Positions 1 to 7,263 of a stretch of DNA of 58,716 nt are shown here, one piece after another. Within the stretch, counting starts at the first letter, position 1, and each line of letters begins with the position of its first letter. Origin of the DNA: an uncultured Roseiflexaceae bacterium (lineage in GTDB: Bacteria; Chloroflexota; Chloroflexia; Chloroflexales; Roseiflexaceae). The notes under the pieces were generated by a model. The model was given only the letters and a program-made list of their open reading frames with translations, ran no database searches and was not told the origin of the DNA. The stretch is from positions 1 to 58,716 of the forward strand of contig CALKHR010000103.1 in the NCBI GenBank assembly GCA_937988885.1. The letters run 5' to 3'. Position numbers and translations under genes: made by a program.

Positions 1-2
1 CT

Positions 3-716
3 CGCTACGTGAAAGGCCAGCCGCCCGTCATCCTGCGGCGCGACGAGGCGTACATCGGCGTGCTGATCGACGATCTGGTCACTAAGGAGATCCACGAGCC
101 GTACCGTATGTTCACCTCGCGGGCCGAACACCGCCTGTTGCTGCGCGGCGACAACGCCGACCTGCGCCTCACGCCGCTAGCTGGCGAGTTGGGCCTGGTG
201 TCGCGGGCGCGCGTCGAGGCCGTTGAGAACAAGCGCGCACAAAGCGCCGCCATCCTCGAGCGTCTGCGAGGCAAGCGCATCTTCCCATCAGCGGCGACGA
301 ATGCGCTGTTCGCCAGCAACAACCTGGCCCCGGTCAACATCGAAATGACCGCCGAGGAACTGCTGCGCCGCCCCGAACTGCGCTACGAGCACATCCGTGA
401 ACTGCTCGATTTGCCCGAGGCCAGCGATGATGTGATCGAGCAGGTCGAAGTCGAGGCCAAATACGGCGGCTATCTCGTCAAGCAACAGCGCGAGGTGGCC
501 CGCCTGCTGCGCATGGAATCGCGCCGCCTGCCCGCCGACTTCGAGTACGCCAATGTGCGCGGCCTGCGCAACGAGGCCCGTCAGGTGCTGATGCGCTTCC
601 GCCCTGCCACGATCGGTCAGGCCGCCCGCTTGGCCGGCATCAACCCCGCCGATGTGGCCGTGCTGCTCGTAGCACTCGAAAAGAGCGAACAACACAACAC
701 CTCTGTTGCGAGTTAA
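3..716 (+). CDS. mnmG: MnmG (GidA), tRNA uridine 5-carboxymethylaminomethyl modification enzyme, C-terminal part
   Basis: Partial gene: the reading frame is already open at the left edge, and about 237 residues of the C-terminal third are visible. MnmG is an FAD protein that works with MnmE to install cmnm5 at the wobble uridine (U34) of certain tRNAs. The visible part has the family hallmark FTSRAEHRLLLRGDNAD near residues 38-52, preceded by RDEAYIGVLIDDLVTKE, then the helical GidA-associated C-terminal domain that binds tRNA and MnmE. The FAD-binding N-terminus lies outside the window. The end (FRPATIGQAARLAGINPAD) is typical of the family. No terminator is obvious; a dispersed repeat begins about 25 bases after the stop. 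Confidence 0.95.
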   Translation, partial: RYVKGQPPVILRRDEAYIGVLIDDLVTKEIHEPYRMFTSRAEHRLLLRGDNADLRLTPLAGELGLVSRARVEAVENKRAQSAAILERLRGKRIFPSAATNALFASNNLAPVNIEMTAEELLRRPELRYEHIRELLDLPEASDDVIEQVEVEAKYGGYLVKQQREVARLLRMESRRLPADFEYANVRGLRNEARQVLMRFRPATIGQAARLAGINPADVAVLLVALEKSEQHNTSVAS

Positions 717-740
717 CCAAGTGCTCTTTGGGTCGCTGTT

Positions 741-859
741 ATTTTTGGGGAAGAAAGAGGCTACCACATTGTGAACGCCCGTCGCTACGGGCAAACAACG
801 TCGTGTTCAACGTGTGCGCGCTCGGACAGGTGTGGCGCTGACGCGCCAAAACGCGCGCC
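741..859 (-). repeat. Family A dispersed intergenic repeat, copy 1
   Basis: One of five related elements in this window (others near 2486, 15488, 20691 and 27841). Read on the minus strand it runs: a GCGCGTTTTGGCGCG-like palindrome, a conserved CGAGCGCGCACACGTTG block, ACGACGTTGTT, the stem-loop CCCGT-AGCG-ACGGG (here 777-792), then a GC-rich variable stretch ending in a pyrimidine tract and CCCCAAAA. It contains no plausible ORF and sits between the convergent ends of mnmG and the methyltransferase gene. Confidence 0.8.
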
Positions 860-911
860 GCTCTACTCGCGGCCCACGTCGCCTCGCGTTGCCCCACATT
901 GCCCTGCCGCG

Positions 912-2012
912 TTAGCCGAGCCGACGCAGCACAAACACCCGTGGCGTCATCCCGCTCGACCGCACCCGCACCACCTGCTCGACCGTCCACGCCTGCGCGT
1001 ACTGCTGCGCCACCTGCTCTAGCAAGCGCACCTCGTGCGTGAGCAGCACCATGCGCGCCTGCGGGGCCGCCAAACGACTCGCCTCGGCGAAGATGCGCGG
1101 GTACAGGGTCAGGTTCGTATCGTGCGAGCCGCTCAGTTGCCCGAACGGGAGGTCGGCGCAGATCATCGTGGCGCTGGCATCGGCGAGCGGCACCTGCGTC
1201 GCATCCCACTGTTCGAGCCGCACACGCCCCCCAAAGCCCGCCGCTCGCAGGTTCTGGCGGGCGCAGTCCAACGCGCTCGCGTCGATGTCGCAGCCGATCG
1301 CGCTGCGTGTGGGTGCGAGCGCCAGCCGCTCCACCAGCAGTGTGCCCGAGCCGCAGGCCAAGTTCAGCACGCGGTCGTCGGCGTTGGGTTGGCTCAGGCG
1401 CATCATTGCGTGGGCCAGTGTGGCGTTGGGCGCGCCCGGACGGTTACAGACGCGCCAGGCGCGGGTCGCCAGCGGTCGGGGCGAGATGCGGGTCAGCACC
1501 TCCCAGCCTGTGCCGTCGCTGCTGCGACGCAGCCGCAAGAGCAGGTCGGCCTCCTCCGCATCGGCCAGGCCCGTTTGTTGGGCCAGTTCACCTCGCAGTC
1601 GCGTCATCGTGGCCGAATCCTCGCCAGCCGCACTGATGCGCAGCGATTGGAAGGTTTCGGCGGGGAATAGCGAGCGCACCAGGGCGATCTGCTGCAGCAG
1701 TGTGGTGAGGTGCTGGTGGCCCAACAACGCCTTGGGGCGGGGAATGGCGAAGTAGTTGACGAGATAGACGGCTTGGATGCTGCGCAGCCCCAGCAATGCG
1801 CGAAGATCGCCGCCATAGCGAAACCGCAGCCTACCGCCGCCCGTCGCTTTGATGTTGTTGACGTTGCGCTTTAGCTTCTGTTCGAGTTCTTCGATGGCGA
1901 TCGTCTCTAGCCCTTCGAGCACGTCGGCTTCGCAGGCGTAGATGCGGATCGGTGGTTTGCTCTTTGGGGCAGGGGTGCGCGGGTTCGCTTGTCGGTTGGG
2001 ATGTCTGGGCAT
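912..2012 (-). CDS. THUMP/UPF0020-type RNA N-methyltransferase-like protein
   Basis: A 366-residue class I SAM-dependent methyltransferase. The N-terminal half (about 22-175) resembles the ferredoxin-like/THUMP RNA-binding part of UPF0020 proteins. The C-terminal Rossmann fold carries motif I VLNLACGSGTLLVE (residues 215-228), an acidic SAM ribose-binding stretch GCDID (240-244) and motif IV DLPFG (287-291), a variant of the (D/N)PPY/F(G) signature of N-methyltransferases acting on guanine or adenine in tRNA or 23S rRNA (Trm14, RlmL and relatives). The exact target base cannot be assigned. The first 20 residues are basic and proline-rich. No strong ribosome-binding site precedes the ATG. It is convergent with mnmG. 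Confidence 0.8.
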   Translation of the reverse strand: MPRHPNRQANPRTPAPKSKPPIRIYACEADVLEGLETIAIEELEQKLKRNVNNIKATGGGRLRFRYGGDLRALLGLRSIQAVYLVNYFAIPRPKALLGHQHLTTLLQQIALVRSLFPAETFQSLRISAAGEDSATMTRLRGELAQQTGLADAEEADLLLRLRRSSDGTGWEVLTRISPRPLATRAWRVCNRPGAPNATLAHAMMRLSQPNADDRVLNLACGSGTLLVERLALAPTRSAIGCDIDASALDCARQNLRAAGFGGRVRLEQWDATQVPLADASATMICADLPFGQLSGSHDTNLTLYPRIFAEASRLAAPQARMVLLTHEVRLLEQVAQQYAQAWTVEQVVRVRSSGMTPRVFVLRRLG

Positions 2013-2094
2013 CGGGTCTGTTCTCGTTAACTGACACGGTCGTTATGCTCATTGTAGCATACTCCGCTTACTGGCGGTTTATCCATCGTTTTGT

Positions 2095-2125
2095 ATCCAC
2101 AGATTTCACAGATTGCACAGATTAT
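2095..2125 (+). repeat. Short repeat C, copy 1 (ATCCACAGATT...CACAGATTAT)
   Basis: A 31-base segment made of iterated CACAGATT units, nearly identical to 27554-27584 (28 of 31 positions by eye). Both copies are intergenic and flank AT-rich DNA. It resembles short interspersed CACAGATT repeats seen in other environmental bacterial genomes; its function is unknown. Confidence 0.6.
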
Positions 2126-2214
2126 GTTTTGTCTGTTGTTTGGCTAACCATATTTGCTTGGACGATTTCCGAAGGGATCACTCAGTCATACCGAATCCGG
2201 GTGGATTGTTGTCA

Positions 2215-2334
2215 TATCAAAGCCGTTTTAGCCTGCGACAGCAAGGTATTTTACGTTTATGTGATGTTGAGGCGCTGCGTGTAGCAGCGCCTCAACATCA
2301 CCTTATTTCAGGAAATGTAGGTATCAATGAAAGC
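2215..2334 (+). repeat. Family B dispersed repeat, copy 1, with 18-bp perfect hairpin
   Basis: An element with conserved left arm CCGTTTTAGCCTG followed by GCAAGGTA, a central hairpin, and conserved right arm TTTCAGGAAATGTAGGTATCA. The hairpin is a perfect 18-bp stem (2261-2278 with 2284-2301) and a 5-base loop GTGTA. A second copy lies in opposite orientation at 56852-56972 and a copy without the hairpin at 33527-33612. The stem differs between the two hairpin copies by paired changes. Confidence 0.8.
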
Positions 2335-2485
2335 TAGAATGACACGATTACACTCAGATATCTTGTTATCAGTAATCATTCGGATTTGCTATCACCAAGT
2401 CACCGTGTCACCTTATCACCTTATCTGTTGTTATCGCGAGGAGTGCAAGCGGCGCAGCCATGCGCTGCGGAGCAGCGCGTAAAGT

Positions 2486-2600
2486 GCGCGCGTTGTGGCG
2501 CGCAGCGCCATCGCTGTCCGAGCGCGCACACGTTGAACACGACGTTGTTCTCCCGTAGCGACGGGGTTGAGAGTGCGGATGCTTCTTTTTTCCCAAAACA
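2486..2600 (+). repeat. Family A dispersed intergenic repeat, copy 2
   Basis: Opposite orientation to copy 1, with long identical stretches: CGAGCGCGCACACGTTGAAC, ACGACGTTGTT, the stem-loop CCCGTAGCGACGGG (2552-2565) and a closing TTCTTTTTTCCCAAAA. The start shows the GCGCGCGTTGTGGCGCGCAG palindromic head. Confidence 0.8.
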
Positions 2601-2688
2601 GAGCGGTGCGATTGGTAGGGTTGCGCTCAGGAATCAAGAAGGCCAGGCCACTGATGGCCCAGCCTCCTACATCTATCGAAAAGGGTGA

Positions 2689-2988
2689 TTATTCGTTGAG
2701 TTTCTGGCGGGCTTCGCCTTTGAGGCGCTCGGCTTCGCCTTCGACTTCCATCTGCTCGTTGTCGATCAGGTCGCCAAGACCCTTTTTGATGTTGCCTTTG
2801 ATCTCTTCGGCGGTGCCTTTGATGCGCTCGGAGGCTTTGGCTGCCTCTTGGCGGCTCTGGCCCTTCAGGCGCTCGGCTTCGCCTTCGACTTCCATCTGCT
2901 CGTTATCAATGAGGTCGCCAATGCCTTTTTTGATATTGCCTTTGATCTCTTCGGCCTTGCCTTTAATGCGTTCGCTATTTGCACCCAT
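2689..2988 (-). CDS. Tandem CsbD-like stress protein
   Basis: A 99-residue, highly charged protein made of two almost identical CsbD-like units (residues 5-43 and 53-91), each reading SERIKG-(K/T)AEEIKGNIKKG-(I/L)GDLIDNEQM-EVEGEAERLKG. CsbD proteins are usually single 55-70 residue units induced by general stress, phosphate starvation or osmotic shock; their biochemical role is not established. The duplication is also clear at DNA level, so it is probably recent. AAGGAGC lies 6 bases before the ATG. There is no signal peptide, so it is probably cytoplasmic. It stands alone between repeats and a membrane-protein gene. Confidence 0.85.
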   Translation of the reverse strand: MGANSERIKGKAEEIKGNIKKGIGDLIDNEQMEVEGEAERLKGQSRQEAAKASERIKGTAEEIKGNIKKGLGDLIDNEQMEVEGEAERLKGEARQKLNE

Positions 2989-3111
2989 GATCTTGCTCCT
3001 TCGCTGATGTATGAAGTTGTCACGGGATGCTCTTAAAGCACGATTTGTGCCAGAGGGGTTGCTTGCTCTAGCGTGGTGTTGCTGAGTTTGTGGGGAGTTC
3101 GGGCTTGTGCG

Positions 3112-4026
3112 CTAGCGGATGATGGTGAGCACCGCGATCCCGAAGAGGATCTGTGCCAGCACCGATGCGCCTTGTAGCAGCCGCGAGCCGAGCGGTTGTC
3201 GCGAGTAGACGATCAGCCCGACTACGGTGTTGATCAGCCCGATGCCGAAGGCCGCGAGCGGCAGGAAGAGCACTTGGTGGCGTGGGCGTGGCTCGGCCAC
3301 TTGGCCAATGGCGTTGAAGCGCATTGGGACGGTGGGCGCGAGGTTGGGGTAGCGCGCGGCCAGGATGCCCATAATCAGCAGGTTGAGCAGCAGGGCCACG
3401 ATCAGGAACTGGCGCACGGTGCGGTCGTTCCAGAAGGCGTACAGGAAGATACGGCTCGATTCGACGGTTGGCGCGAGTGGCTTTGTGGCGCCCAAGTTGC
3501 GGCGCTGTTCGAGGTCTTGCACGAACGCATCGTGGTCGGCGGGTGAGATGGCGTAGGCGTCGTTGGGCGTGTAGATGACGAGGCAACGCGAGACTGGTTT
3601 GGTGGCGAACAGGTGCAGGCGTTTGCCATCGTCGAGTTTGTATTGACCCCAGTAGTAGCCAACGCCCTGCAGTGGGTTCCACGGCAGTTGCTGCTTCCCA
3701 AGGCCGAGATCGACGCTGATGATGCTATCGAGCGGAATGACAGCGCGATTGCCGAGCCAGTTGACGTACATGCCGTTGCGGTCGAGCGCGTAGCTCAGTG
3801 TGAGTGCGCTCGCGAAACGGTAGGCCAGCACGCCCGAGAGAAATAGGAGGACGAGCACGGCGACCATGCGACTATAGACACTGAGGTTGATCTGCCAATC
3901 TTGCGGCGGGTTGCTGAAGTTTTGCAGCAGCGGCCACGCCAGGTAGACTGCACCGCTCAAGGCGATAATCAGGAGAAGCAGACCGATCCAGCGGCCAATT
4001 GATGGTTGTGGTTTCCAGCGTCGCAC
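3112..4026 (-). CDS. PH-like/DUF1648-like integral membrane protein
   Basis: A 304-residue membrane protein starting at GTG. Hydrophobic segments lie near residues 12-32, 52-70, 205-225, 248-270 and 283-302. Between the second and third is a soluble region that looks like a bacterial PH-like domain: it reads out as a strand-rich stretch with NWLGNRAVIPLDSI, like the PH-like protein at 39312. The segment YPNLAPTVPMRFNAIGQ before the fourth helix resembles the DUF1648 motif. Function is unknown; such proteins are usually envelope or stress associated. No convincing ribosome-binding site precedes the GTG. It lies just after the foldase gene on the same strand, with a hairpin between them. Confidence 0.65.
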   Translation of the reverse strand: MRRWKPQPSIGRWIGLLLLIIALSGAVYLAWPLLQNFSNPPQDWQINLSVYSRMVAVLVLLFLSGVLAYRFASALTLSYALDRNGMYVNWLGNRAVIPLDSIISVDLGLGKQQLPWNPLQGVGYYWGQYKLDDGKRLHLFATKPVSRCLVIYTPNDAYAISPADHDAFVQDLEQRRNLGATKPLAPTVESSRIFLYAFWNDRTVRQFLIVALLLNLLIMGILAARYPNLAPTVPMRFNAIGQVAEPRPRHQVLFLPLAAFGIGLINTVVGLIVYSRQPLGSRLLQGASVLAQILFGIAVLTIIR

Positions 4027-4046
4027 AGTGTTTTGAGTGATAGCCA

Positions 4047-4070
4047 GTGGCCCGCTTATGCGCGGGCCAC
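4047..4070 (-). terminator. Hairpin between foldase gene and next gene
   Basis: Perfect 9-bp stem GTGGCCCGC / GCGGGCCAC with a 6-base loop, just after the stop of the parvulin gene and ending 21 bases before the next start. There is no U-tract, so it may be a weak terminator or an mRNA-stabilising hairpin. Confidence 0.5.
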
Positions 4071-4090
4071 CGAGTATCGCTAGAGTTACG

Positions 4091-5620
4091 TTACGGGGTA
4101 GCCGTTGGCGTTAAGGTACTGGTGGGCGTCGGCGCGAGAGTCGCTGTGGGCGTCTCGGCAGCCTCGGCTGTGGCCTCGGGCGTCGGCTCCGGTGTTGGTT
4201 CTTCTGTCGGTAGCGGCGTGTTGTAGAGCGAGACCGTCGGGCGTGGCAGTGGCGTCACTTCCTGAGTTGGCTCAGGCGTTGGCGTCGGATCTTGCGGCGG
4301 GTAGAAGTTGATGGTCGATGCCGCGCGCTGCTCCTGTAGCCATTTGTTGAACACGTCCTGACGCGCCGCTTTGATCTGTTCTTCATACGTTGGGATAGTG
4401 CGGTTATCCAGTTTGATGATGTGCCAGCCGAAGGGCGTGCGAACGAGGTCGCTGATCTCGCCTTCTTCGAGCTCGGCGACTGCCGCCACAAAAGCGGGGT
4501 CGAACTGGTTACCGTCGGTGGTGGCACCGTCCTTATCAAACGATGGCAACCTGCCGCCAGCCTCGCTCGTTGCTGCGTCCTCGGAATACTCTTTCGCCAG
4601 TTCAGCGAAGTCGGCGCCATCGCGCAGTTGCGCCAGCACGGCTTCCGCATCGGCACGGCGCGCTTCGAAGGCGGCCTCGATGTTGGTGGAAGTCAGCGGC
4701 TCGGTGACAGCGAACAGGATATGCCGCGTCTCGATGCTTGTTGGGTCGGTGCTAGCGGTGAAGGAAGCATCGGGCAGCAGGTGCTCCTCGATCTTCGAGA
4801 CCAACACATTGCGCTGATACTGTTCGTGCAGCGCGGTCTTGAAGTCATCGAGCGTGAGTTCGCTCAAGACACCATAGTTCAGGAGGGTGTTCAGGTAGGA
4901 GTCGTACAGTTTGCCGATGATGGCTTCTTGTCGCGACTGCGCCTGTGCCCCTTGTGGTGTCGGAGTCGGTGTAGCGGTCGGCTCCTCGGTGGCCTCCACC
5001 TCCTCGGTCGCGGTCGGTGTCGCGCTGAGGGTATCGGTAAGCGTTTCGGTATCGCTTACCGCTGCGGTAGCAACTGGTGTAGGAGTTGCTGGGGTCTCCT
5101 CAGGGAACGTCGAGCCGAGGTCGGCGATGAGCGCCTGTGCGATCTCCTCTTCGTTGGCTTGCAGGTTCAACTCCTGGGCGCCTTTGAGGATGAGTTGGCG
5201 ATCGATCCAGTTGTTCAGGGTGAGGTTATCAACCGCTGCGGTATCGATCGATGATAGCTCGTTGTTCAGCGTCGGGATCTGGCTAGCGATCTGCTGAGTC
5301 AGTTCTGGACCGAGCGTGCTGATCAGTTCGAGGTTCTTGATCGTATTCGTGATGTTACGGGCAATCTCGTTGCGGCGTTCGTTGGAGTATTCTCGGCGCG
5401 AGAGCGTTTGTCCATTGACTGCGACAACGGGACGGCTTGGTAACCAGAGGCGCTCGTAGCCGAGGCCGATGAGGATTGCGAGGAGCGCTAAGCCGATCGC
5501 CACTGCAGTGATGGTAATCACGATCCGCTGTTTGCGCTGTTCGCGTTCGTGACGCGAGCGTACGCGGCGGGCGTGGACGGATTGCTCAGGCTTCTGTGGT
5601 TTTTTTGGTGTTTGGGCCAT
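4091..5620 (-). CDS. Membrane-anchored parvulin-type peptidyl-prolyl isomerase (SurA/PrsA-like)
   Basis: About 509 residues. A basic cytoplasmic tail is followed by one transmembrane segment (IVITITAVAIGLALLAILIG, near residues 33-52), a SurA-N-like chaperone region (VVAVNGQTLSRREYSNERR onward), a Thr/Pro/Glu linker (about 185-235), a rotamase domain (about 293-405; RHILFAV, ADFAELAKEYSEDAATSEAGG, FGWHIIKLDNR) and a long Pro/Thr/Glu-rich tail of about 75 residues. This arrangement fits an extracytoplasmic foldase for secreted proteins. ATG at 5620 is chosen; in-frame GTGs at 5626 and 5629 are alternatives because GGTGAGC lies very close to the ATG. The low-complexity tail is probably a wall-spanning or disordered region (inference). 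Confidence 0.88.
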   Translation of the reverse strand: MAQTPKKPQKPEQSVHARRVRSRHEREQRKQRIVITITAVAIGLALLAILIGLGYERLWLPSRPVVAVNGQTLSRREYSNERRNEIARNITNTIKNLELISTLGPELTQQIASQIPTLNNELSSIDTAAVDNLTLNNWIDRQLILKGAQELNLQANEEEIAQALIADLGSTFPEETPATPTPVATAAVSDTETLTDTLSATPTATEEVEATEEPTATPTPTPQGAQAQSRQEAIIGKLYDSYLNTLLNYGVLSELTLDDFKTALHEQYQRNVLVSKIEEHLLPDASFTASTDPTSIETRHILFAVTEPLTSTNIEAAFEARRADAEAVLAQLRDGADFAELAKEYSEDAATSEAGGRLPSFDKDGATTDGNQFDPAFVAAVAELEEGEISDLVRTPFGWHIIKLDNRTIPTYEEQIKAARQDVFNKWLQEQRAASTINFYPPQDPTPTPEPTQEVTPLPRPTVSLYNTPLPTEEPTPEPTPEATAEAAETPTATLAPTPTSTLTPTATP

Positions 5621-5639
5621 GCTCACCACATATTAATAC

Positions 5640-5682
5640 ATAAAACGCAAAACGCTCGAAGCCCTCACGTTTTACGTTTTAC
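5640..5682. repeat. Imperfect inverted repeat TAAAACGCAAAACG / CGTTTTACGTTTTA
   Basis: Arms of about 14-15 bases (13 of 15 paired) separated by CTCGAAGCCCTCA, directly upstream of the foldase gene. It has the form of a small interspersed palindromic element; it could overlap the foldase promoter. Confidence 0.55.
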
Positions 5683-5750
5683 ATTGATCACGCTATTAGG
5701 CATCGCGCATTGCTGCTGATTTAGTTGGAGGTAGCAGATGGTTGCGCAAC

Positions 5751-5820
5751 GAGAGCAGGTGCAGTAGTGCTTCGGTCGCCAAGCGTAGGGGCCTTGGCGT
5801 GAGCTACCACACCTGCTCTC
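5751..5820. other. Nested two-stem hairpin 3' of rpsR
   Basis: Perfect outer stem of 11 bp (GAGAGCAGGTG 5751-5761 with CACCTGCTCTC 5810-5820) enclosing an inner 7-bp stem CGCCAAG / CTTGGCG (5777-5783 with 5793-5799). It begins 8 bases after the rpsR stop on the minus strand. There is no T-run on either side, so it is not a classical terminator. It may be a processing or stability element, or a small structured RNA. Confidence 0.55.
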
Positions 5821-5828
5821 TTACACAT

Positions 5829-6116
5829 CTAATTGCGCGTGTGGGCCGCTGCAAACGGCAACAGCGCCAAGTGGCGCGCGCGCTTGATGGCAACGGTCAG
5901 GCCGCGCTGGTGTCGCGCACAGGTGCCCGTGCGGCGACGGGGCAAAATCTTGCCTCGGTCGGAGATGTAGCGCTGCAGGCGCTTGATATCCTTGTAGTCG
6001 GCGATGCGAATCTTGTCGGCGCAGAAACTGCAAACTTTACGACGCGCAATAAACTTGCGGCGGCTTCCGCTAGCGGATGTGCTGCTGCGGCGACTTCGCG
6101 CTCGATCATCACTCAT
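5829..6116 (-). CDS. rpsR: 30S ribosomal protein S18
   Basis: A 95-residue protein with the S18 core: RRKVCSFCADKIRIADYKDI, then LQRYISDRGKILPRRRTGTC and ARHQRGLTVAIKRARHLALL. S18 pairs with S6 on the central domain of 16S rRNA in the 30S platform. The basic Ser/Arg N-terminus (about 20 residues) is family-typical. The two cysteines of CSFC resemble the zinc-binding pair of C+ S18 proteins, with a third Cys at RTGTC. GAGGA lies 9 bases upstream of the ATG. It is the last gene of the rpsF-ssb-rpsR operon. Confidence 0.97.
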   Translation of the reverse strand: MSDDRARSRRSSTSASGSRRKFIARRKVCSFCADKIRIADYKDIKRLQRYISDRGKILPRRRTGTCARHQRGLTVAIKRARHLALLPFAAAHTRN

Positions 6117-6176
6117 TGTACGTTATCCTCATGTGTATGATTATAGTTTTGGTTTCGCCATGCTCCGTTGCGGTGA

Positions 6177-6614
6177 TTAGAAGGGGATGTCTTCATCCCC
6201 GATATCAGCCGCATCTCGCGATGAGTAGCCGCGTGATGAACGCTGCTCGTAGTCATCGTAGCCGCCGCTGTCGCGGGTGCCACGGCTATCGAGCATAATC
6301 ATATCGCTGGCAATCACCTCGGTTCGGTAGCGGGCCTGACCATCCTGATCCTGCCATTGACGGGTTTGCAGGCGACCTTCGATATACACACGGCTCCCCT
6401 TGCGAAGGTGCTCGTTGCAGATCTCAGCGAGTTTATTCCAGGTGACGATGTTGAACCATTCGGTTTCTTCACGCGCCTCCCCGGAACCATCCTTCCATTG
6501 GCGACCTGCTGCGACGCTGAAAGTCGTCACCGGGCTGCCACCGGCGGTGTAGCGCATTTCGGGATCCTTCCCAAGCCGCCCTATCACCATGACTTTGTTC
6601 AGATCCTTCGCCAT
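6177..6614 (-). CDS. ssb: Single-stranded DNA-binding protein
   Basis: A 145-residue OB-fold protein starting LNKVMVIGRLGKDPEMRYT and containing FSVAAGR, EEETEWFN-type sequence (EETEWFNIVTWNKLAEIC) and GSRVYIEGRLQTRQW. The Gly/Ser/Arg-rich linker ends in the acidic tip DEDIPF, which recruits replication and repair partners. ATG at 6614 is preferred over the GTG at 6623 because AGGAAAGG then lies at normal spacing. The position between rpsF and rpsR is the classical arrangement, linking SSB level to ribosome synthesis. Confidence 0.97.
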   Translation of the reverse strand: MAKDLNKVMVIGRLGKDPEMRYTAGGSPVTTFSVAAGRQWKDGSGEAREETEWFNIVTWNKLAEICNEHLRKGSRVYIEGRLQTRQWQDQDGQARYRTEVIASDMIMLDSRGTRDSGGYDDYEQRSSRGYSSRDAADIGDEDIPF

Positions 6615-6640
6615 CTCGGCCACCTTTCCTGCTCACACCG

Positions 6641-7099
6641 TTAAATTTCGTCCGAAGTGTCGTCGATATCTTCGAACTCTTCGTCCTCAATATTCTCTTC
6701 CTCTTCCTCTTCAGCATCGCTGCTGAGTGAGAGCGACGAGCTTGACAGCCCTTGACCGCGGGCGTCGACGAGGGTGAGCAGATAGCGCAAAATAGCATCG
6801 TTGAGCTTGAGAGCTCGCTCGACTTCAGGAACGTTGGTGGTGGCGAGGTTGAAGTGGCACAACACGTAGAAACCTTCGGTGAAGGCACGGCGGCTTGCTT
6901 CGCCTTCGGCATATTCGCGGATGGGGTAAGCGAACTTGCGGCGGCCCCACGGCGGGGTTTGCTCAGTGTTGGTAACCGTACCACCTGCAGCGGTGATGGC
7001 CTGATGAACACGGCTAATGGTGTTCGCGATTTCTTCCTCGCTGGATCGCAGAGGGGAGATGATAAACATCAATTCGTAGTCACGACGACGCTCGCGCAT
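6641..7099 (-). CDS. rpsF: 30S ribosomal protein S6
   Basis: 152 residues. The S6 fold covers about residues 5-105 (YELMFIISPLRSSEEEIANT, GRRKFAYPIREYAEGEASRRA, FYVLCHFNL), and the C-terminus is a long acidic tail (EEEEEENIEDEEFEDIDD), as in other S6 proteins that end in poly-Glu/Asp. ATG at 7099 follows AGGAGGATCA. It is the first gene of the operon with ssb and rpsR, preceded by a structured leader (7117-7172) suggesting S6:S18 feedback control. Confidence 0.96.
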   Translation of the reverse strand: MRERRRDYELMFIISPLRSSEEEIANTISRVHQAITAAGGTVTNTEQTPPWGRRKFAYPIREYAEGEASRRAFTEGFYVLCHFNLATTNVPEVERALKLNDAILRYLLTLVDARGQGLSSSSLSLSSDAEEEEEENIEDEEFEDIDDTSDEI

Positions 7100-7116
7100 T
7101 GATCCTCCTGTGGTGA

Positions 7117-7172
7117 TACCTCTCTCGTCGATTTGGGTGGCAATGCGCATCGCCACCACATGCGGAGAGGTA
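7117..7172 (-). promoter_or_regulatory. Structured rpsF leader, candidate S6:S18 autoregulatory element
   Basis: Outer stem UACCUCUC (7172-7165) with GAGAGGUA (7124-7117) and inner stem GGUGGC with GCCACC (7157-7152 and 7141-7136) in the 5' leader of rpsF, ending 17 bases before the start codon. A CCG occurs at the junction after the outer stem. S6:S18 leaders in many bacteria fold into a hairpin with a conserved CCG mimicking the 16S site. The structure is seen here; assigning it to that motif is inference. Confidence 0.5.
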
Positions 7173-7200
7173 GAAGCACTATTTTGAATTACGAGCGGTG

Positions 7201-7206
7201 ATTATA
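7201..7206 (-). promoter_or_regulatory. -10 box (TATAAT) for rpsF operon
   Basis: Perfect TATAAT on the minus strand preceded by TGC (TGCTATAAT), about 100 bases upstream of rpsF. This gives a transcript that begins before the leader hairpin. No clear -35 box was identified. Confidence 0.55.
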
Positions 7207-7263
7207 GCATAGGCTAGCTATCGCTGCAACCATCGCTTTTTTATCAACGTTAGGTGCCATTAT

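Larger units (their letters stand above)
2013..2688. other. 676-base spacer, no gene seen
   Basis: No credible coding sequence. It holds three repeat elements annotated separately (C1 at 2095, B1 at 2215, A2 at 2486). Between the last two lies a short low-complexity run of CACC/GTCACC units near 2393-2427 (caccaagtcaccgtgtcacc and onward). It lies upstream of the methyltransferase gene and downstream of the CsbD gene, so it must contain at least the methyltransferase promoter, which I cannot pinpoint. Confidence 0.6.
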
